A DNA stretch of 64,000 bases. Origin: Polyodon spathula (lineage: Eukaryota > Chordata > Actinopteri > Acipenseriformes > Polyodontidae). A program made the translations under genes and the position numbers. This document shows positions 44,693-59,928 of this stretch, piece after piece. The notes below the pieces were generated by a model. The model was not told the DNA's origin and made no database searches. It saw only the letters and a list, made by a program, of their open reading frames with translations. Numbering within the stretch: the stretch's first letter is position 1; every line of letters begins with the position of its first letter. The stretch is taken from contig NC_054535.1 in the NCBI RefSeq assembly GCF_017654505.1, forward strand, positions 80,331,603 through 80,395,602, read 5' to 3'.

Positions 44693-47600
44693 TAAAAGCT
44701 TACCATTTCAATTACAGCCTGAAAACATTTACCTTGGATTCACACTTTTCAAGTCTTTAACTTGCAAAATTTCAGAACTTCAGATTATGTTTAGTTTAAC
44801 CCTCTAATTAGAATCTCTTCCTAGCGGTTCATGAGTTGATAATGTTGACACCACCAAAGACCCGCTACCTCTTTAGTAGAGAGCTTCCTCTTCAGTTTAA
44901 TGGGCTGTGATGCCAATTCATTACAACCCCATGGGAAGCAATGTCACCCATCTATTCCCTTGGTGTATTATTAACTCAAAACCTTGTTACATATAATTAA
45001 ACATGATCTTCTGTGTTCATTCTGTAAAGGATGCGCCATAGTACAGAGGAGGATACTAATTTAAAAACACAATGAAAACTCCTTGGAAAATAAAAGGTAG
45101 ATTCAGTAATGTCTATATTGGTTCCCATTTCCCAGTTCCCATTCTTTGATCATGATATGTTACAGTTAGAGGTCTTTTTTTTTCATTTTTTAAATAAATT
45201 GTGCTTTCCCTTAAGAAACATTCAGGGTATCGCAAAGACCAGTGTCCATTATGCCTCTTTGGGTTTACGTAAAAAAAAAAAAAAAAACCTTTTATCTGAT
45301 TTATTTTATATCATAATGAATTTGAAAGCATTTGAATCTGTGTCCAATCAGCAGTCACAAACCATATTGTATGTGCAGCAGAGGAAGCTCAGATACTATT
45401 CCTTATAAGTTATTAGATTGAAAAGTACACTCAACTTTACATACAAATGAAGAATCAACTAAATTATACAGTTCAGCTTATAGATGCTACAGTATGTATT
45501 CGTTTCATACTGTATAACCCCCTACTGTATGTTTACTTGAATCCGGAATATATTGTTCTTCAATAACAAAACCTGACAAACTTGTTTAGATAAAGATGCA
45601 TCTTAATTACAAAATATAAGGCTGCTGCATCAAATCTATTTATGATTATTGATTTGTCATCAATTGTGCAGGTATCAGTACAGTCGAACCCGACAGCAAT
45701 TGAATTGATTTCATGGGTCCATCGGATATGTAAAAATAGGGAGTCATTATACAACATGTATAATGACTCCCTATTTTTAAGTTGGGCATTATAAATTAAT
45801 GATGTCAGGTACATCAATATGTCTAAAACACCAAAGTACGGTACTACATGTATACTATACAAAGACAATCTGTGAACATTACTGCAAAATAAAGCACTGT
45901 AAAGAGCATTTGACAATTTACGAAACAGCATTCCACCAAAAACAGTTCTTACAGTGCTTTCCCTGCCTATGCCAAAGTAGTCCGACGGTTTTTGGGGGGG
46001 GGGTTTGTATTACGAGACAAACTACAAGAAGAAACCGCGCACACAGAAACACAACTGGCTTTGTAAGTCGTCCAAAAAAATTGTTTCCGCTTTTTAACAG
46101 TACTGTTATTATATGAATTTCTTGCTTTCTTATTGCTTTTATTTAAAATGGTAACTGTGCACTTAGATGAAATGAGAGCAAACACATTCTTTTTTTTTTT
46201 TAATATGAATCCATAGTCGCGCTAAGAGCTGAATTTACTGTTTTAGGCCTTTAATAAAATGAGCATCAATCAGTTTCCATCTGTACCGTTCAGTTAGCAG
46301 CAGCATGTGTAAATGACACACACCAGAGCTCTACCAGTTAATAGAAGGTGTGGTATCTTATAGGATGGGGCATGACAGGTTCTAATATATTTATGTTGAC
46401 AGGATCTTAATGCAGTATCATATGCAAACAAGCACACACACCAACATTCTTATTTGCAAAAACAACTAATGTGTCTAATTTTTAACAACAGATAAAAGCA
46501 GATACAGGTTTGTGCTTTTTCAGTATAGGCAGTCAGGTTGTAGCATAATTATGTGTACTGTAATATATGTTTTGTTAGTTGCCAAAAAAGGGCCTGTGCT
46601 AACTAAAATGAAAGGGGTTTTTCGATTATTCGTAATCTCAGGGAACCGCAATGCACTTTTGGTCCTTAATCGAGTGAGGTCGGCATGGAGATGTGAAGTC
46701 TGTAGTCACATGCATACAGATCCAGCGCAGAGCCCAATTGATAAGAATATTTTAATACAATCAGCTATAAGGCTCTGGTCAGAGTTGTATAAAACCACTG
46801 ATACAGTATAAAAAAGGTATCCACTGTGCCACACCCATCCACCCTACGCACACACAGAGAATTGCATTATCTCCATCCTGTCTAAGAGTCACAAAGTACT
46901 GTATGTGGTTTGTTGTCCTAAAAAAAATATATTGACACAAATATCACAAACAGTCCCCAATAGTCCAATTTTTTTGAGCACAGTAAATTCTCCAACTTTT
47001 AACAAATGTTTTTTGTGTGCTACGTGACCATTTTGACAGACCAGAAAAAGACAGCATTAGTAGGCATCACAGTACTTCATTATTTCTAACTTTAGTGTAT
47101 GTCAAGCAAACCATTTAGGCTGTGATCTATACAACTTTGTGAGAAGTCTAATCCTTCTACAGTTATTTCTGTCTTTGCTTCAATTTCACAATACAGGACA
47201 CTTTTAACTAAACAATTAACTGCATGTTGTTTTTTTTGTTTTTCTCATTTTCTCTCAGGTACAAATTCTACTCCTGGTCTCAGAAGAAATCTTTGTGCGT
47301 GTTATAGCCATTTGAAATACTACTTCTCTTGTAATGCACTGAGAATAGACCTATAAACATATGTTAAAGAATGTGTATGGCACTGATGAGCCATATCCTA
47401 GGTCAATATGCTTGAATATATATATATATATATATATAGATTGTAATGACCCTGGGTCTGCTGTAACCGCGTTCAGGAAGGCCGGCGTCTTTAAGACAAC
47501 GTTAAAACAAGCTTTGCATTAGCAGCAAGTACATCTCAGTAATAATAACTGCTCCAGCTATTCTTTTCAGGAACTAAACCGAACTAACATCCTTTATGTC

Positions 47601-49640
47601 AATGCTAACTATTAATTATCCATTAATAATAACAATGACCATGTGGCTTCAAATACAGAATGCTTTATCTACAGTTAGCAGTTGAGCAGATGTAGTTTCT
47701 TACCAAAAAGATAAAATAAGTTGCCTTTATTTAAAAATAAATAAACACATAACTAAAGTATTGTGAGTGGTGTACCCCAGACAACAGACTGAAAACTGTA
47801 AAGATTTGTTTTATTTTAATGCAATAGATTAACTAAGAAAAAACATACACTCTCCAAAATGCGTAGGTGCAAAATATAAAATATAGTTAGTATGAGAAAA
47901 ACATTATTAAACATTATTAGACTTTATTAAACATGACAAATATCCATGAGTGGAGACTAATATACACTAATATACGATGATAAAGGACACATATGATGGG
48001 GAAATAAACAAATAAAACAATAAATCTTATGCAGTGTTAATCAGAAAGTATTCCTTCTCAGACACACAGCGTCCGATTATGTCCCAGGGACTCACATTCC
48101 ACGTAGATGTGCTGTAACCTGGCATTGTTGAAGTGGACACGGTAAAGAGGTGAACTAATTCAATTACAATTTCTTAACTGGGGTGCAACATGTTTTTTTT
48201 TTTTTTACTTCACAGATGGCGTAGCTGGTGAAGCCATTGGTAATTACTGCCTTCAGAAAGATACATTATGATATTCAAAATTAAGGAGGCATGAGAAATA
48301 CCAGTTTTTAACTCAAGGGCAATGTCAGGAATGGGCTGGCAGCTGCAAAGTAGTAGAAATGGTTCAATTTGCATTTCAAGTAGTTTACCTAGGAAAGGAA
48401 AACAATACAAGTTCCCTGAAAAGCAATAATAAAGTATTTATTTATATTTAAAAATTGAAAACTAGTACAAAAATATTTGCATCTGAACCTGACCTGAACA
48501 ATAATATGTAAGTACTATCCAGTTGAACCAAGTGAATATATTCTTGGCTGTACTTTAAATACTGCTGTGGGTTCCCTTTTTAAAATATAAAAATAAATGT
48601 ATAAACAAATATAAATCGTGTGGCATACACTGTTCATATAAAAAGTTATATTCACTTTGGGATGGATAGAACATTGTAATAGGATGTAGGGCCACCATGG
48701 GCAATCAGAGTTCTAACCAAGTGTTAAAATCAATTTTCAATGACTTCAATTATTCCTGAAAAAGAATCAGTTTGACCCTGACCTTAGTATTTTGACATGG
48801 TTTAACAGAAAAGCATGTGCTGCACCAGTGGTTGCCACTAAGGATGGGCTATGGTAATATATTGGATCTATCAATTCAAAGTGCATTTCATTAAAAAGGG
48901 TGTTTCCAGCTGCTTTGTAAAATATTTGATATTACGGAGTAATTCTGATTTACTTACCTAATTATGGCCCACCTAGGTTTACAACTGATGTAACTGGAGA
49001 GTTCTACTTCTCATCCTTGTCTTGTTCTATCTCTGAGGATAGTTAAATGTATTTATTTGTTAAACATTTCCCTTAAGATTTCCTCTCAGCATAAACAAGA
49101 TTTGCTAATGTGCTGTGCAAGAAGTGTTCCAATATGCTTGCAATATGTGTTTTACACCCCTCTTCCCTCAGTATCAATATCGTCACTGTAATATGAGCGT
49201 CATTCAAGTTGAAAACAAAATGTGTCTGTTTAAAGACGTATGATTCTTAACTCCAAACAAATTAATTTTTCAAAGAAAGACCATAGCTACTATAATTATT
49301 AGAATATTACTTTTGTATTAAGATACTTTCCAACAGCAGGATGTGATGCTTTGGTTTTAAGGATCACAAGCTAAGGTTTTATTGATTATATTTACATGGA
49401 CAGCTTGGCTTGTTAGTGAAATTTCAGTGACAGTAAAGGTGTGTGTGTATACAGTAGGTTTTTTTTTTTTTTTTTTTTTTTTAATTTCAGTATAAACAGA
49501 TAAGCGTGTTTTGAGTGTAGGACCATAAGAGTAGCTAAAGGATTTAACACATTTTTATTTGCACAAGCACCTCTTCATTCTAAAAAGAATTTAAGGAGCA
49601 AACTGGCCACATAGAATCCACGGCAATGTAGATAACAAGA
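44693..49640. other. intergenic, mostly unassigned
   Basis: AT-rich sequence. It holds a perfect hairpin (45731-45779), a G-run near 45996-46005, a short (TA)n at 47415-47438, and T-runs near 46191, 48193 and 49460. Open frames at 45560-45931 and 46512-46811 show no similarity that I can name. Confidence 0.5.
45731..45779. repeat. perfect hairpin, 22-bp stem and 5-base loop
   Basis: TAAAAATAGGGAGTCATTAT then AC (45731-45752), loop AACAT, and the exact complement at 45758-45779. There is no mismatch in 22 pairs. Upstream at 45679 a CAGTCGAACCCGACAGCAAT block may be a transposon terminus. No matching other end was found. Confidence 0.9.
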
Positions 49641-50350
49641 GGCTCTCTGGTTAGCTAGGCTAACTTCTCAAATATGCAGCCCCGTGTGTTAATGAAGCAA
49701 TGAGATACCGATACTCTATGTGTGAAGGTTTGTAACAAAAGGTAGCAAAGTGGTTTGCAGTGCGCAGGTGCAGTGGAGATGCAGTGCTCAGGATAAACAG
49801 ACACAAGACAGTTCATGGTAAAGCAGCTCTTTATTTGGCTGGGTTGTGTGCCGACAACACTTACCAGTAAATAATAAGCACAGGCTCTACACAGCAATGT
49901 GTACCTCTCTGTGCAAAACAATGGGTTCACTCCTGAAATAATACGACACGATATATAATACACACACAAACACACCACGGTATATAACACATACCCAAAC
50001 ACAACATGGTCACAAGTCCACAGTGAGTGCTGTTGGTGTAGGTGGTGAAATACAAGTAATGTGCACTGTGGTGATGTGAAGTCTGGGTTTGGAAACTGGC
50101 CCCTTAGCAACAGCTCCTGGATAGTTTAGCCATCTAACAATGACAAATACAACAATTACTAGATAGGACAAAACAAACAAAACACGGTTTTACGCAGGTT
50201 TTCCTTTGTAGGTCTTTGCGTAACTATAACACAAGGAACAGATCACTCGGCCACATCCCCTGATATACCTTCAGTCGCACCCCCTTTGGCAGCGAGTGCA
50301 ATCACATGACTGACGCATCGGCTACCGCAGTAAGGAGCTGACTTCTAGTA
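49640..50350 (-). mobile_element. probable LTR-like dispersed repeat, minus strand
   Basis: Contains AATAAAGAGCTGC on the minus strand (TTTATT near 49830) with a long, stop-poor minus frame rich in Cys, His and Leu, as often seen in LTR sequence. Composition changes at both sides. Ends and target duplication were not resolved, and the 151-codon open frame is not considered a gene. Confidence 0.3.
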
Positions 50351-52029
50351 ATGTGGCTTCACACCCTTTTTTGGATGGTCGACTTCTGACTGGCCCTGAA
50401 ATTACCTGTCAAACCATCCAGTCCAGGGCACACTGTTCCTGTTATAGCATGCCCTCACAGGCCAGGCGAGAGACTGTTGACTCGGATTATACGGAGTTGA
50501 CTTTTTTTTTTTTTTTCCTGAAGGGCCTCTGTGATACAATCAACCAATTGAATATCAGCATTTTCTCTGCGGAAGCCCAATCATAAGTTAGCTGGGTGGG
50601 ACATAAACTGTGTCTGTTTCAGTTGCAGGTACTGACAATAAGTTTAACCAATAAGTGAGTCAAATTTCTGCCAAGTTTTATGCAGCTGTCCAATCATAAG
50701 CAAGCAGAGGCCGTTCAAGAAAATTAAAGGCAATTGAGTAGCCAATGGGAAAATGACAGATCTGGCAGCTGTCCAATCATTCTTGAGCAGAGACGGGATG
50801 TTAATATGACGGATAAGCACTGAATTTTGACGACTGTTATTGAGAAAAATAATACATTTCAGCATTTTAAATTTAATTTTCTCTCTCTATATTTTTTAAT
50901 CTTACCAGAGAAGGGAAACACTGAAGTATATTTAGTTCCACATCTACTTTTTCTTAATAATTGTACTGGAGATGAGCGATCTTTAAAACAGAGTAGTGTT
51001 GACAAATTTGCCAAATTGAAACAAAAGCGAGACGCTATCTATTTAGTTTATTCATGGTTATCTGTGTAAACATGCTGGTATTGAAACCACGATCCTCCGG
51101 TCAAGAGCCCTAACCACTACTCCTCACTGCTGCCCTGTGTAGGTAATTAGATCGCTAATTGCAAATGTAAAAAATAACTAAACAGCAGCTGCACAAGCTG
51201 GTTGCTTGCGTGCCTTGCAATGAAAGAAAAGTTCCTGTATGTATGCTGCTGACGAGCTCTAATTTCAATACTATACAGTATCGAAGATGTAAGATCTCAT
51301 ATCTCAGCCGTCCAATCACCATTTTTTTTTTTTTTACAACCATGACAATGGTACTGGGGTAGGTGGAACGGATATATATTTTTGAACCACAAGGATGAGG
51401 TAGACTTGCCGCAGCAGAGTACATTCTGATACTGTTTGGTATGAAATGTTTTTAATGGTCAATCGCTCCATAACTGGGTGGGCTGATCAACCAGTTGTCC
51501 AAGTAATTCATTGCCCTGATCACTTGCAGCTGCAGATTCGGGGCCTGCGTTATCGGCTAAGCTGGGGCCTGCTGCCTGGCCAGGGGCTCCCAACGCCGAG
51601 TATGGCTCAGTCCTGTTTAGAAGCACTCAGGCACCAAGGGTACAGACGCACGAGGACACTGAGTGAGGTAGAATACACTAAGGGTGCACCGAGGCATTGG
51701 GACCACTGAGTGCAGGTGTTATTGACATGCTGTGGCACTAAGCATCGAGGCATGGAGCATCTAAACACCAAGGGTGCCAAAGCACTGAGAGGGGCCCAGT
51801 CTTAACCGTGTGAAGTCAACACAACCCGGAATAGCGCATAGCATATACCGGGGTGGATACACAGGCTTGAGTGGCTGCGGTAGGCAATCAGGAGACCAGT
51901 ACAGGGGAGCGCACAGTGCTGCACCATGGTGCAGAGTGGAGATAACATGGTCCTAGACCATGTGCAGTCACACAACATGGCAGCGCATAACATATGCCAG
52001 AGTGGAGCACAGGCTCAAGGAGCTGCGGC

Positions 52030-53340
<1,311 letters not shown>

Positions 53341-54879
53341 TTAAACAGAGGAAAACACAAAACTGCGAGCGCTGTAAGGTTTTAAGTAGACTGCAATCAC
53401 AAAGCGATGTAGGCTGTTACACAGAAAAACAGTAAACACAGCGTAGTAACTGGACAGGGATGTCTAGCCTGGACTTCGTGCAGTCACACGACCGGGGCAG
53501 CGCATAGCCTACAGCAGAGTGGAGCACCGGCTACAGGAGGCGGGCAATGAGGCACCTCATGCACCGAGTACCTGAGGGCGCTATGCGCACTGACTTACTA
53601 GACACCTGGCTACCGATCACCGTGCGCACAGAGTATCGTAAGCACTACATGCAGGCCATACAGGGATGGGACCCCTACATGGGGTCTGTCTGTGTGCATT
53701 AGCACTGAAGCACTGCTTACATTGTGTTGAACACTGGTAAGTGTTAACGTAGTGCATACACCCACTAGCGTTGCAGCAAGGGTATTAACACTGTGCACTG
53801 TGCGCCGAGTACCGTGGTCACCTTGTGCACCGCGTACAGTGCAGCACCTTATCAGCACTAGTGTAGTACCAGTTTACATGCGTGCACCGCGTATCCTGTT
53901 TTACAGCACTGTGAGCTATACACTAGGTTGAGCAGTGCCTACGCAACTAGTGCAACTTGCACCACGTGCACTGCTTGTGCTGTGTGTCCCAAGCACCGTG
54001 CGTACCAGGTACCGTACACTAAGTGAACTGCGTACCGTGTGTAATAGCACTAGATTGGTAGAGGTATCAGCATGTGTGCATACGTGCACTGTGGAGCCGA
54101 GCACCGTGCACACCGAGTACTGAGGGCACTAAGTGCACCGCGTACCATGCAGCGTTGTTGTGCACTACCGCTGAGGTGCTGGGCACCATGTGCTGCCTAT
54201 ACTACGCACCTATGCCCTGAGATAATATATATCACGGGCTATGCGTGTGCCGCAGTTCCACAGCACCAGGGAGGCCGCTACGCAATGTGCCTACCCTAAC
54301 TACGTGGTCAACAGACACACCTGGTCAGCGCATAGCGTGTACTGGGGGGAGAGTACACCTTTTATTTACAAGGCCTGACTCACCAAAGTGGCGGGCTTGT
54401 GCGGCCGGCAGAGTCTATTCGACAGCGGGGATGCGGCAAGGCCTAACCCCGAGGAGGACACGTGTACTCTCAGGAAGAAAAGACAATCATTCACGGATGA
54501 CTGCACAGGCAGTCACTCACATACGACAGACAGATAAAAAGTGCGGCCCACCATGCAAGTGGGGAGGCAGCTGAAAGACAGAAAGGCAAAAAGGACTTTT
54601 TTAAGTCGTTGATTCCAAGGGAAATACAACCGACTCGAGAAGCTCTTTTCTATCAACACGCTCAGCTCAACACAGAGGTCTTACCTTACTATCTTGAGAG
54701 GGGAAAAAGAGGAGGATCTTCCTGTGAGTGATGGTTTTATTCCCATCAAGTGCATCATCCCAGCAAGGGGCCTTTTGGCAGGTCTGGTATAGAGAGCTCA
54801 GCAATACCTATCTGAAGGGCAGGAATAACCCATACATAATGTGGTGGTGTTTGTCTTTGAATTGAAAGGGAACAGAGGC

Positions 54880-55064
54880 TGAAACACATGTCCTCCGAAA
54901 CGTGTTCCTGCCAATCTGTCATTTTTCATGCTGTGAATCCACCAGATCCCCAGGTCACTGGTGGCAATGACATAGCATTGATTTGAACCTGTGATCTCTA
55001 GGCTATAGGGTGCATCCTGCAGTCCACGTGGAGCCCCTTTACTGGATGCATCGCTTGGGAGCCC
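54880..55064 (-). mobile_element. SINE fragment (GGCTCCCGAGTGG family), minus strand
   Basis: On the minus strand it begins GGGCTCCCAAGCGATGCATC, then CAGTAAAGGGGCTCCACGTG and CCTAGAGATCACAGGTTCAAATC. The inner half contains the TCGGAGGACA-like part (54893). The middle of the family sequence is deleted, leaving about 185 bp. Confidence 0.75.
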
Positions 55065-55079
55065 CTGTACAGCTGGTTT

Positions 55080-58000
55080 TTAATGTACAGCTGGTTTATA
55101 ATACTGGTCATTCAGCCTTCCCTTAATCACAACAAGTGACATTGTACAGTAGTAAGTTAGATATTGTAGTAACACAGCAGTCTGCATGAAAAGACAATAT
55201 TCTGTTACCAGCGCACGAATGGTCTGGGAAAAATTTCTTAGGATGAAATGAGCATCCTAAGAAAGGTTCTGGGGACAATGTGTTCCAAAAGTGGGACTTT
55301 CCCATCCAAAACTGAACATTTGGTCACCTTACTTATACTTCCATTTGTAACATGCAGCTTTTGACCAATAAAGCACATAATTCACTGAAATATATGGGAC
55401 CTGCTGATTTCTCATAACGATTAAAACGTAACAGGAAGATGGATCATTTTAAACTGTTTCCTATCTCCAAATAATGTGCAGCTCATTAATTTGCAGAATG
55501 TGTAATGTAGGTCTGCTGAGTTCATTTCATTGATTCCCAGTAGATTTTGACAGTATTAACAGAGGCCTACAACAACTCTTTCCTTGAATGTACTGGATTG
55601 ATTGATGCTAATCTTTTAAAGCTCTGCCACGCCATTAGCATACTTAATTAACCTTTCCAGCAAACCTGGCCCTATTTCTCTGGAGAAAAATCTGAAGAGC
55701 AAGTGTTTTTTTTTTTTTTTTTTTTTTTTTTTTCTGGAGGTCAAGGCACTCCAATGCTAGAAAAAACATCATGTTTCAATACCGCCTGTGATGTGTACGA
55801 TCGAGGAAAGAAAGGTTCATTTTCAACTGGCTATATCTCAACAGTCAATAGTTTCTTGATTAAAAAGACCTTCCACAGAGTGCAGTAGACATGCAAATGT
55901 TGTTCCAATTCTCTTTTCAAAGGGATGATTCAGACCATGTTTAAGAATTCCAGAGTGCAGAGCATCAATCAATGAATGCTTTTATGACAGATTCTGATGT
56001 GATTGAGTATCATGAATGATCATATGAATAGCTGTTAGCCATGCATGACAGCTCTTACTGCAACTGAATGTTAAGAATTTTCAAACCTATAAAAATCTGT
56101 TTTAAAAGCAGGAGCTGGATAATCTATTAGAAACACAAGCTATAACATTGTCACTGAGGCGTATTGCCAGGACAACACTGCTTCTACATGACCAGTTTGC
56201 AAGGTGTTCTAGGAATGCATGACCAATCCTCAATTATTTCTGCTTCTAATTCCTTTAGAATGCCTATAGTGCCATTCATTTCAGATTGATCAACGTTTAA
56301 TTAACCCATACTAGGGATACATATTCCCACTGGGGGGTTTCGTAGAGGCGGGAATATGTATGCCCCACTTTACAAAATCAAATGTCCAATTGTGATGAGT
56401 ATCAGAATACAAGGATATATGGAGGCCTCCTTTCTGTCACTATCCTCAAGATATGAAGAGTATCAGATTCTGAGTGTATATGTCTGTATGTCTTGGTGTT
56501 ACTGTTTTTTCTGTTGAGCTCCTGTATATATTACTTTTTTGTGCAATTCTCTCAAGTTGTCTTGGCAGATAAGCAAATGTATCCTTCTCACAATGGATGA
56601 TGCTCCTCCCCACCTCCACCAATGATCCTTACTCCCTCATTAACTGTCAATGACCTTAAAAGAGAATGTGAGGCTGTAGCGATCCTTTGAGAGGAACCTG
56701 ACAGGAACACACTTCTGTCTCAGAAAGAGCCCTCATTTTCTTATTTTAGATTTCAACAGTACAAATGCATGTCTTATACAGAATAAGGCAGTGATGAAGT
56801 AGGCATATGAGACAGGGACCATTTTTAGTCCATGTTTAATCAGAAGAGCAATGACAGGGAGGTCTAAGGTCTAGGGCAAGTTAAACATTTCTAGTTCTGC
56901 TGGTACTGGATGAGACACACAAATTTAAAACCTGACCTGAGTACAAATATATACGCACTAATTAGACACATTTTAAAATGAAAGTACTTTAGCCTGCTGG
57001 AGATAAAGATGAGAACAAAATGATATGTTGAGGTAATTTTAATGTTTTCCATTTACATCCATTGTGTGCACTTTGCTTAATTCAGGGACCCTTTTAAATG
57101 AGATGGTGCAAGTTCCTTGACTGAGTGCTTGGCCCAAAATTGCTTTTGCATACTATCATTAGCATTAAATGCAATTGTTCCGAGTCCATGACCAATGTTA
57201 TTGCAAATCAAAACCCCTTACTGTTAAAAGTAGATGAAAGAGGGTAAAATGTAATTTAATGCATGGAAAATCTCATTTACTTAAATGGAAAGGAGTAAAT
57301 CTCTTTAACCTGATGATTTCCACAGTGCTATAAGATGAACTGCCCCTCCCGGGTATTTTTTCCAAATTTAGCTAATTCAATGTTCTGAATCATTAAATCA
57401 GTGTAATACGTGAGTACCTCCCTGAACTTCTATTGTTTTGTTAAACATTTATTGAATTATTTTAGTAAATAAGTTTGTGTGTGCGTGTGTGCGTGTGTGT
57501 TTAGAGGCTGTTTAAAAATTCCTTCTCCTAGACAGGTTATTTTCCTTAAGTAAGCTATATTTTGCAATTTTATGTGACAGGAAAAACATGTTCATTTTAC
57601 AAAACTAAAAACCTAGACATTCTTCGCTAACAAAATGTTTTTCATTAAAAGAATGACCTCTTCATAATAATATCAAGCGCTATGTTAAACTGCGTCACAT
57701 TCCAAATACTCTTGTCATAGATCTACTCCAGGGCAGCACTTCACATATCTGGGAAGGTTTTTTTACATGCTGTGAAGTGAACTGGTTAAAATAATCATGC
57801 CTTTAATATAATAGCTCCAGACCAGTCACCTGAGGAAAATAACTAAATGAGTCTTGGATGCTTTGATATTAATACATTCTCCACATAAAACTGTACAAAT
57901 ATATTACCATTTCAGTCAGCATCTTACAAAAATTTTAAAATAATGTTTCAATGGTATCTAAAAATACAAATAAAAATGACAAGCCATTGAGTTCATTCAT

Positions 58001-58490
58001 TAGTTGCATCCCAGATGACACCAATTGCGAGCAAGAGCTTGTATTGAAACACATCAATAGCATACACCGATGTGCGTGACACCAGGCAGACTGCAGACGC
58101 CTGACTATAAAAGTTGGGGAACCCTAAATTAAGAATCATTTATCTAGGAAAGCTTTATCAGACTTTTTTTCCCTGTGGCTACCTGACCAGAAAGAATGAA
58201 GACAATAATTCTGGGACAGCAGCCAAAGATGTAAACAATGCCACAGAGCTTGAGGATAGATCAGAGATGCCCAAAGCAGTTTATCATTTCAAAAAGTTAT
58301 TTCAAGTGAACAAGGAAGATAAGAAACAACACAGCAAGGCCCATTACATCTTCTAAGATGTGATACTGGCTCTACAAGTACAGTTTCATTTTCCTTACAT
58401 CTCTTTCTACAAAATGTTTTTTTTTTTTTTTTTTTTGGAAAAGCTCTTCTGCTTTGGTAACTTGGGACCATCGTCACAAAACATACAAAT
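55080..58490. other. intergenic, mostly unassigned
   Basis: AT-rich sequence with T-runs near 55704-55733 and 58416-58435, an imperfect GTGTGTGCG run at 57475-57500, and a 12-bp inverted repeat at 56317-56361. The latter pairs ATACATATTCCC with its complement across a 21-base loop and may be a short MITE. No coding exon recognised. Confidence 0.5.
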
Positions 58491-58503
58491 CTTGCAAAGG
58501 CTG

Positions 58504-59089
58504 TGTGACAGGGTAAAAGATCATACTGGTGAAGTTTGTCCTCCCGATGGGTGGTGGCGCTGTGCTCACTCCTGATACGGTCTGTTCCATCATGGTGAAC
58601 GGTAAGTCTATGGTCGGGTTGCGGAAGCAATCTTGGTGAGGGTAATCCACGCGAATGCTTCAATACCCTACTTAAGGAATCACTGATTCCGTAGGTGAAG
58701 TTAGGAAGATATATGGGGAACGTGTTGGCTACAGAGTTAGTGAGCCTGGGGATGTGAGAAGGGACGGTATCAGACCAGTGCAGCATGTAATCACAAGCTG
58801 GTAAACTTGTCTTCTTTATTGTTGAATACAGTACAGCAAGTGAAAGATACTGACCTGGACAGGAGCAATCCAGGATGGGGGAACTGCTGAGTTGGCTGGA
58901 CAGCACAGACTCACAAAAACCCAGGATTGTTACCGCTGGACTTTTTTGGTGTGAGAAATACTTCACTGAAGTCTATTTTTCTTTTGTTAACCACAACAGT
59001 GTACATCAATAAAGAACAGATATACTGGAACTTTACTTGATTGGTGTCACTTTGTCCATCTGCTTTTCCACACACTTGGGTCTCCCACA
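58504..59089 (+). mobile_element. solo LTR, plus strand, 586 bp
   Basis: Starts TGTGACAGGGTAAAAGATC, ends GGGTCTCCCACA, and carries AATAAAGAAC (signal 59008-59013) about 75 bp before its end, as in an LTR with a short U5. The 5-bp flanks are GGCTG (58499-58503) and GGCCG (59090-59094), a target duplication with one substitution. The minus-strand open frame at 58289-58966 (225 codons) is antisense to it and is not a gene. Confidence 0.7.
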
Positions 59090-59928
59090 GGCCGTAAGAA
59101 GATAATTCAAAAGAACTACTAGCAGCTTTTTAAACTTCCAGTTGTGTTTCCTATAAGTCACACGATTGTTAATTAAGGAACCAGGAATCCTTGCTACAAG
59201 CTAAATGTCATATTTAAAAACACTTCCTCGATATCATTAACAGTATCATTTCAAATTAATAAATTTCAACTTTCCCCATGAACTGTGGTCCTTGCTTAGT
59301 AAGATTTACTAAATTGATTCATTACCTTTAGTCCTTTAAAGTTTAATTTGCCCATATGTTCTGTATGAAATATAATGTTCTTGATTCTACAGAATGATAA
59401 TATTAACATGCAGCAAGCTTCCTGATGTTAACCAGGTTGTTAAGTCTATTTAATGTGAGAAATTGCAGGGTGTCATTAAAAATATATCCATCAAACCCCA
59501 TGAAGTCAAAATCCAATACATCCAGTCACAGTGGCGGCAGACACAACATTAACTGCAAAAAATCAATTCGTAGGGCGATTGATTTAGTTATGTCTTAACT
59601 GCTTTTAATTTCAACCCATTACTCTCTGTCAATTTCTGTTCGTTTATGAATACCTTAACACCGGTGGGGGGGTGGGTTATGAATTTTTCAGAATCAAGAT
59701 TACAGTACAACCTTCTGGTCATGCAACCAATAGATTTGCTTTCATTTAAAATAGGTCACAGTGAGCATCGGCATACATCAATGCTGGGAAAATGTTATTA
59801 GTTTGTTCAACAAGGTTATGTTTTGACCTACTGGGTTACGGCCTAAGAGAATACCTGAATTCTAAGGTGGTTGCAGTTTCAATAGAAAGTAGCTAATTAA
59901 CAGACTCCTATCGTTGGCCTGCCCTTCC

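Noticed and set aside
45731..45779. Hairpin as a microRNA precursor
   Set aside because: The stem of 22 bp with a 5-base loop is too short, and perfect pairing without bulges is unlike animal pre-miRNAs. Kept only as a structural observation.
45560..45931. 123-codon minus-strand open frame spanning the perfect hairpin
   Set aside because: No recognisable family. The palindrome itself removes stops symmetrically, so the length is not evidence of coding.
46512..46811. 99-codon plus-strand frame as a host exon
   Set aside because: No splice sites in phase and no similarity that I can name. Composition is like its surroundings.
49655..50110. 151-codon minus-strand open frame
   Set aside because: Cys/His/Leu-rich with no motif, within a region that looks like an LTR (AATAAA, abrupt composition change).
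58289..58966. 225-codon minus-strand open frame, longest after the Tc1 transposase
   Set aside because: It lies antisense across a solo LTR with TG/CA ends and near-matching 5-bp flanks, includes a Lys run from a T tract and shows no protein family features.
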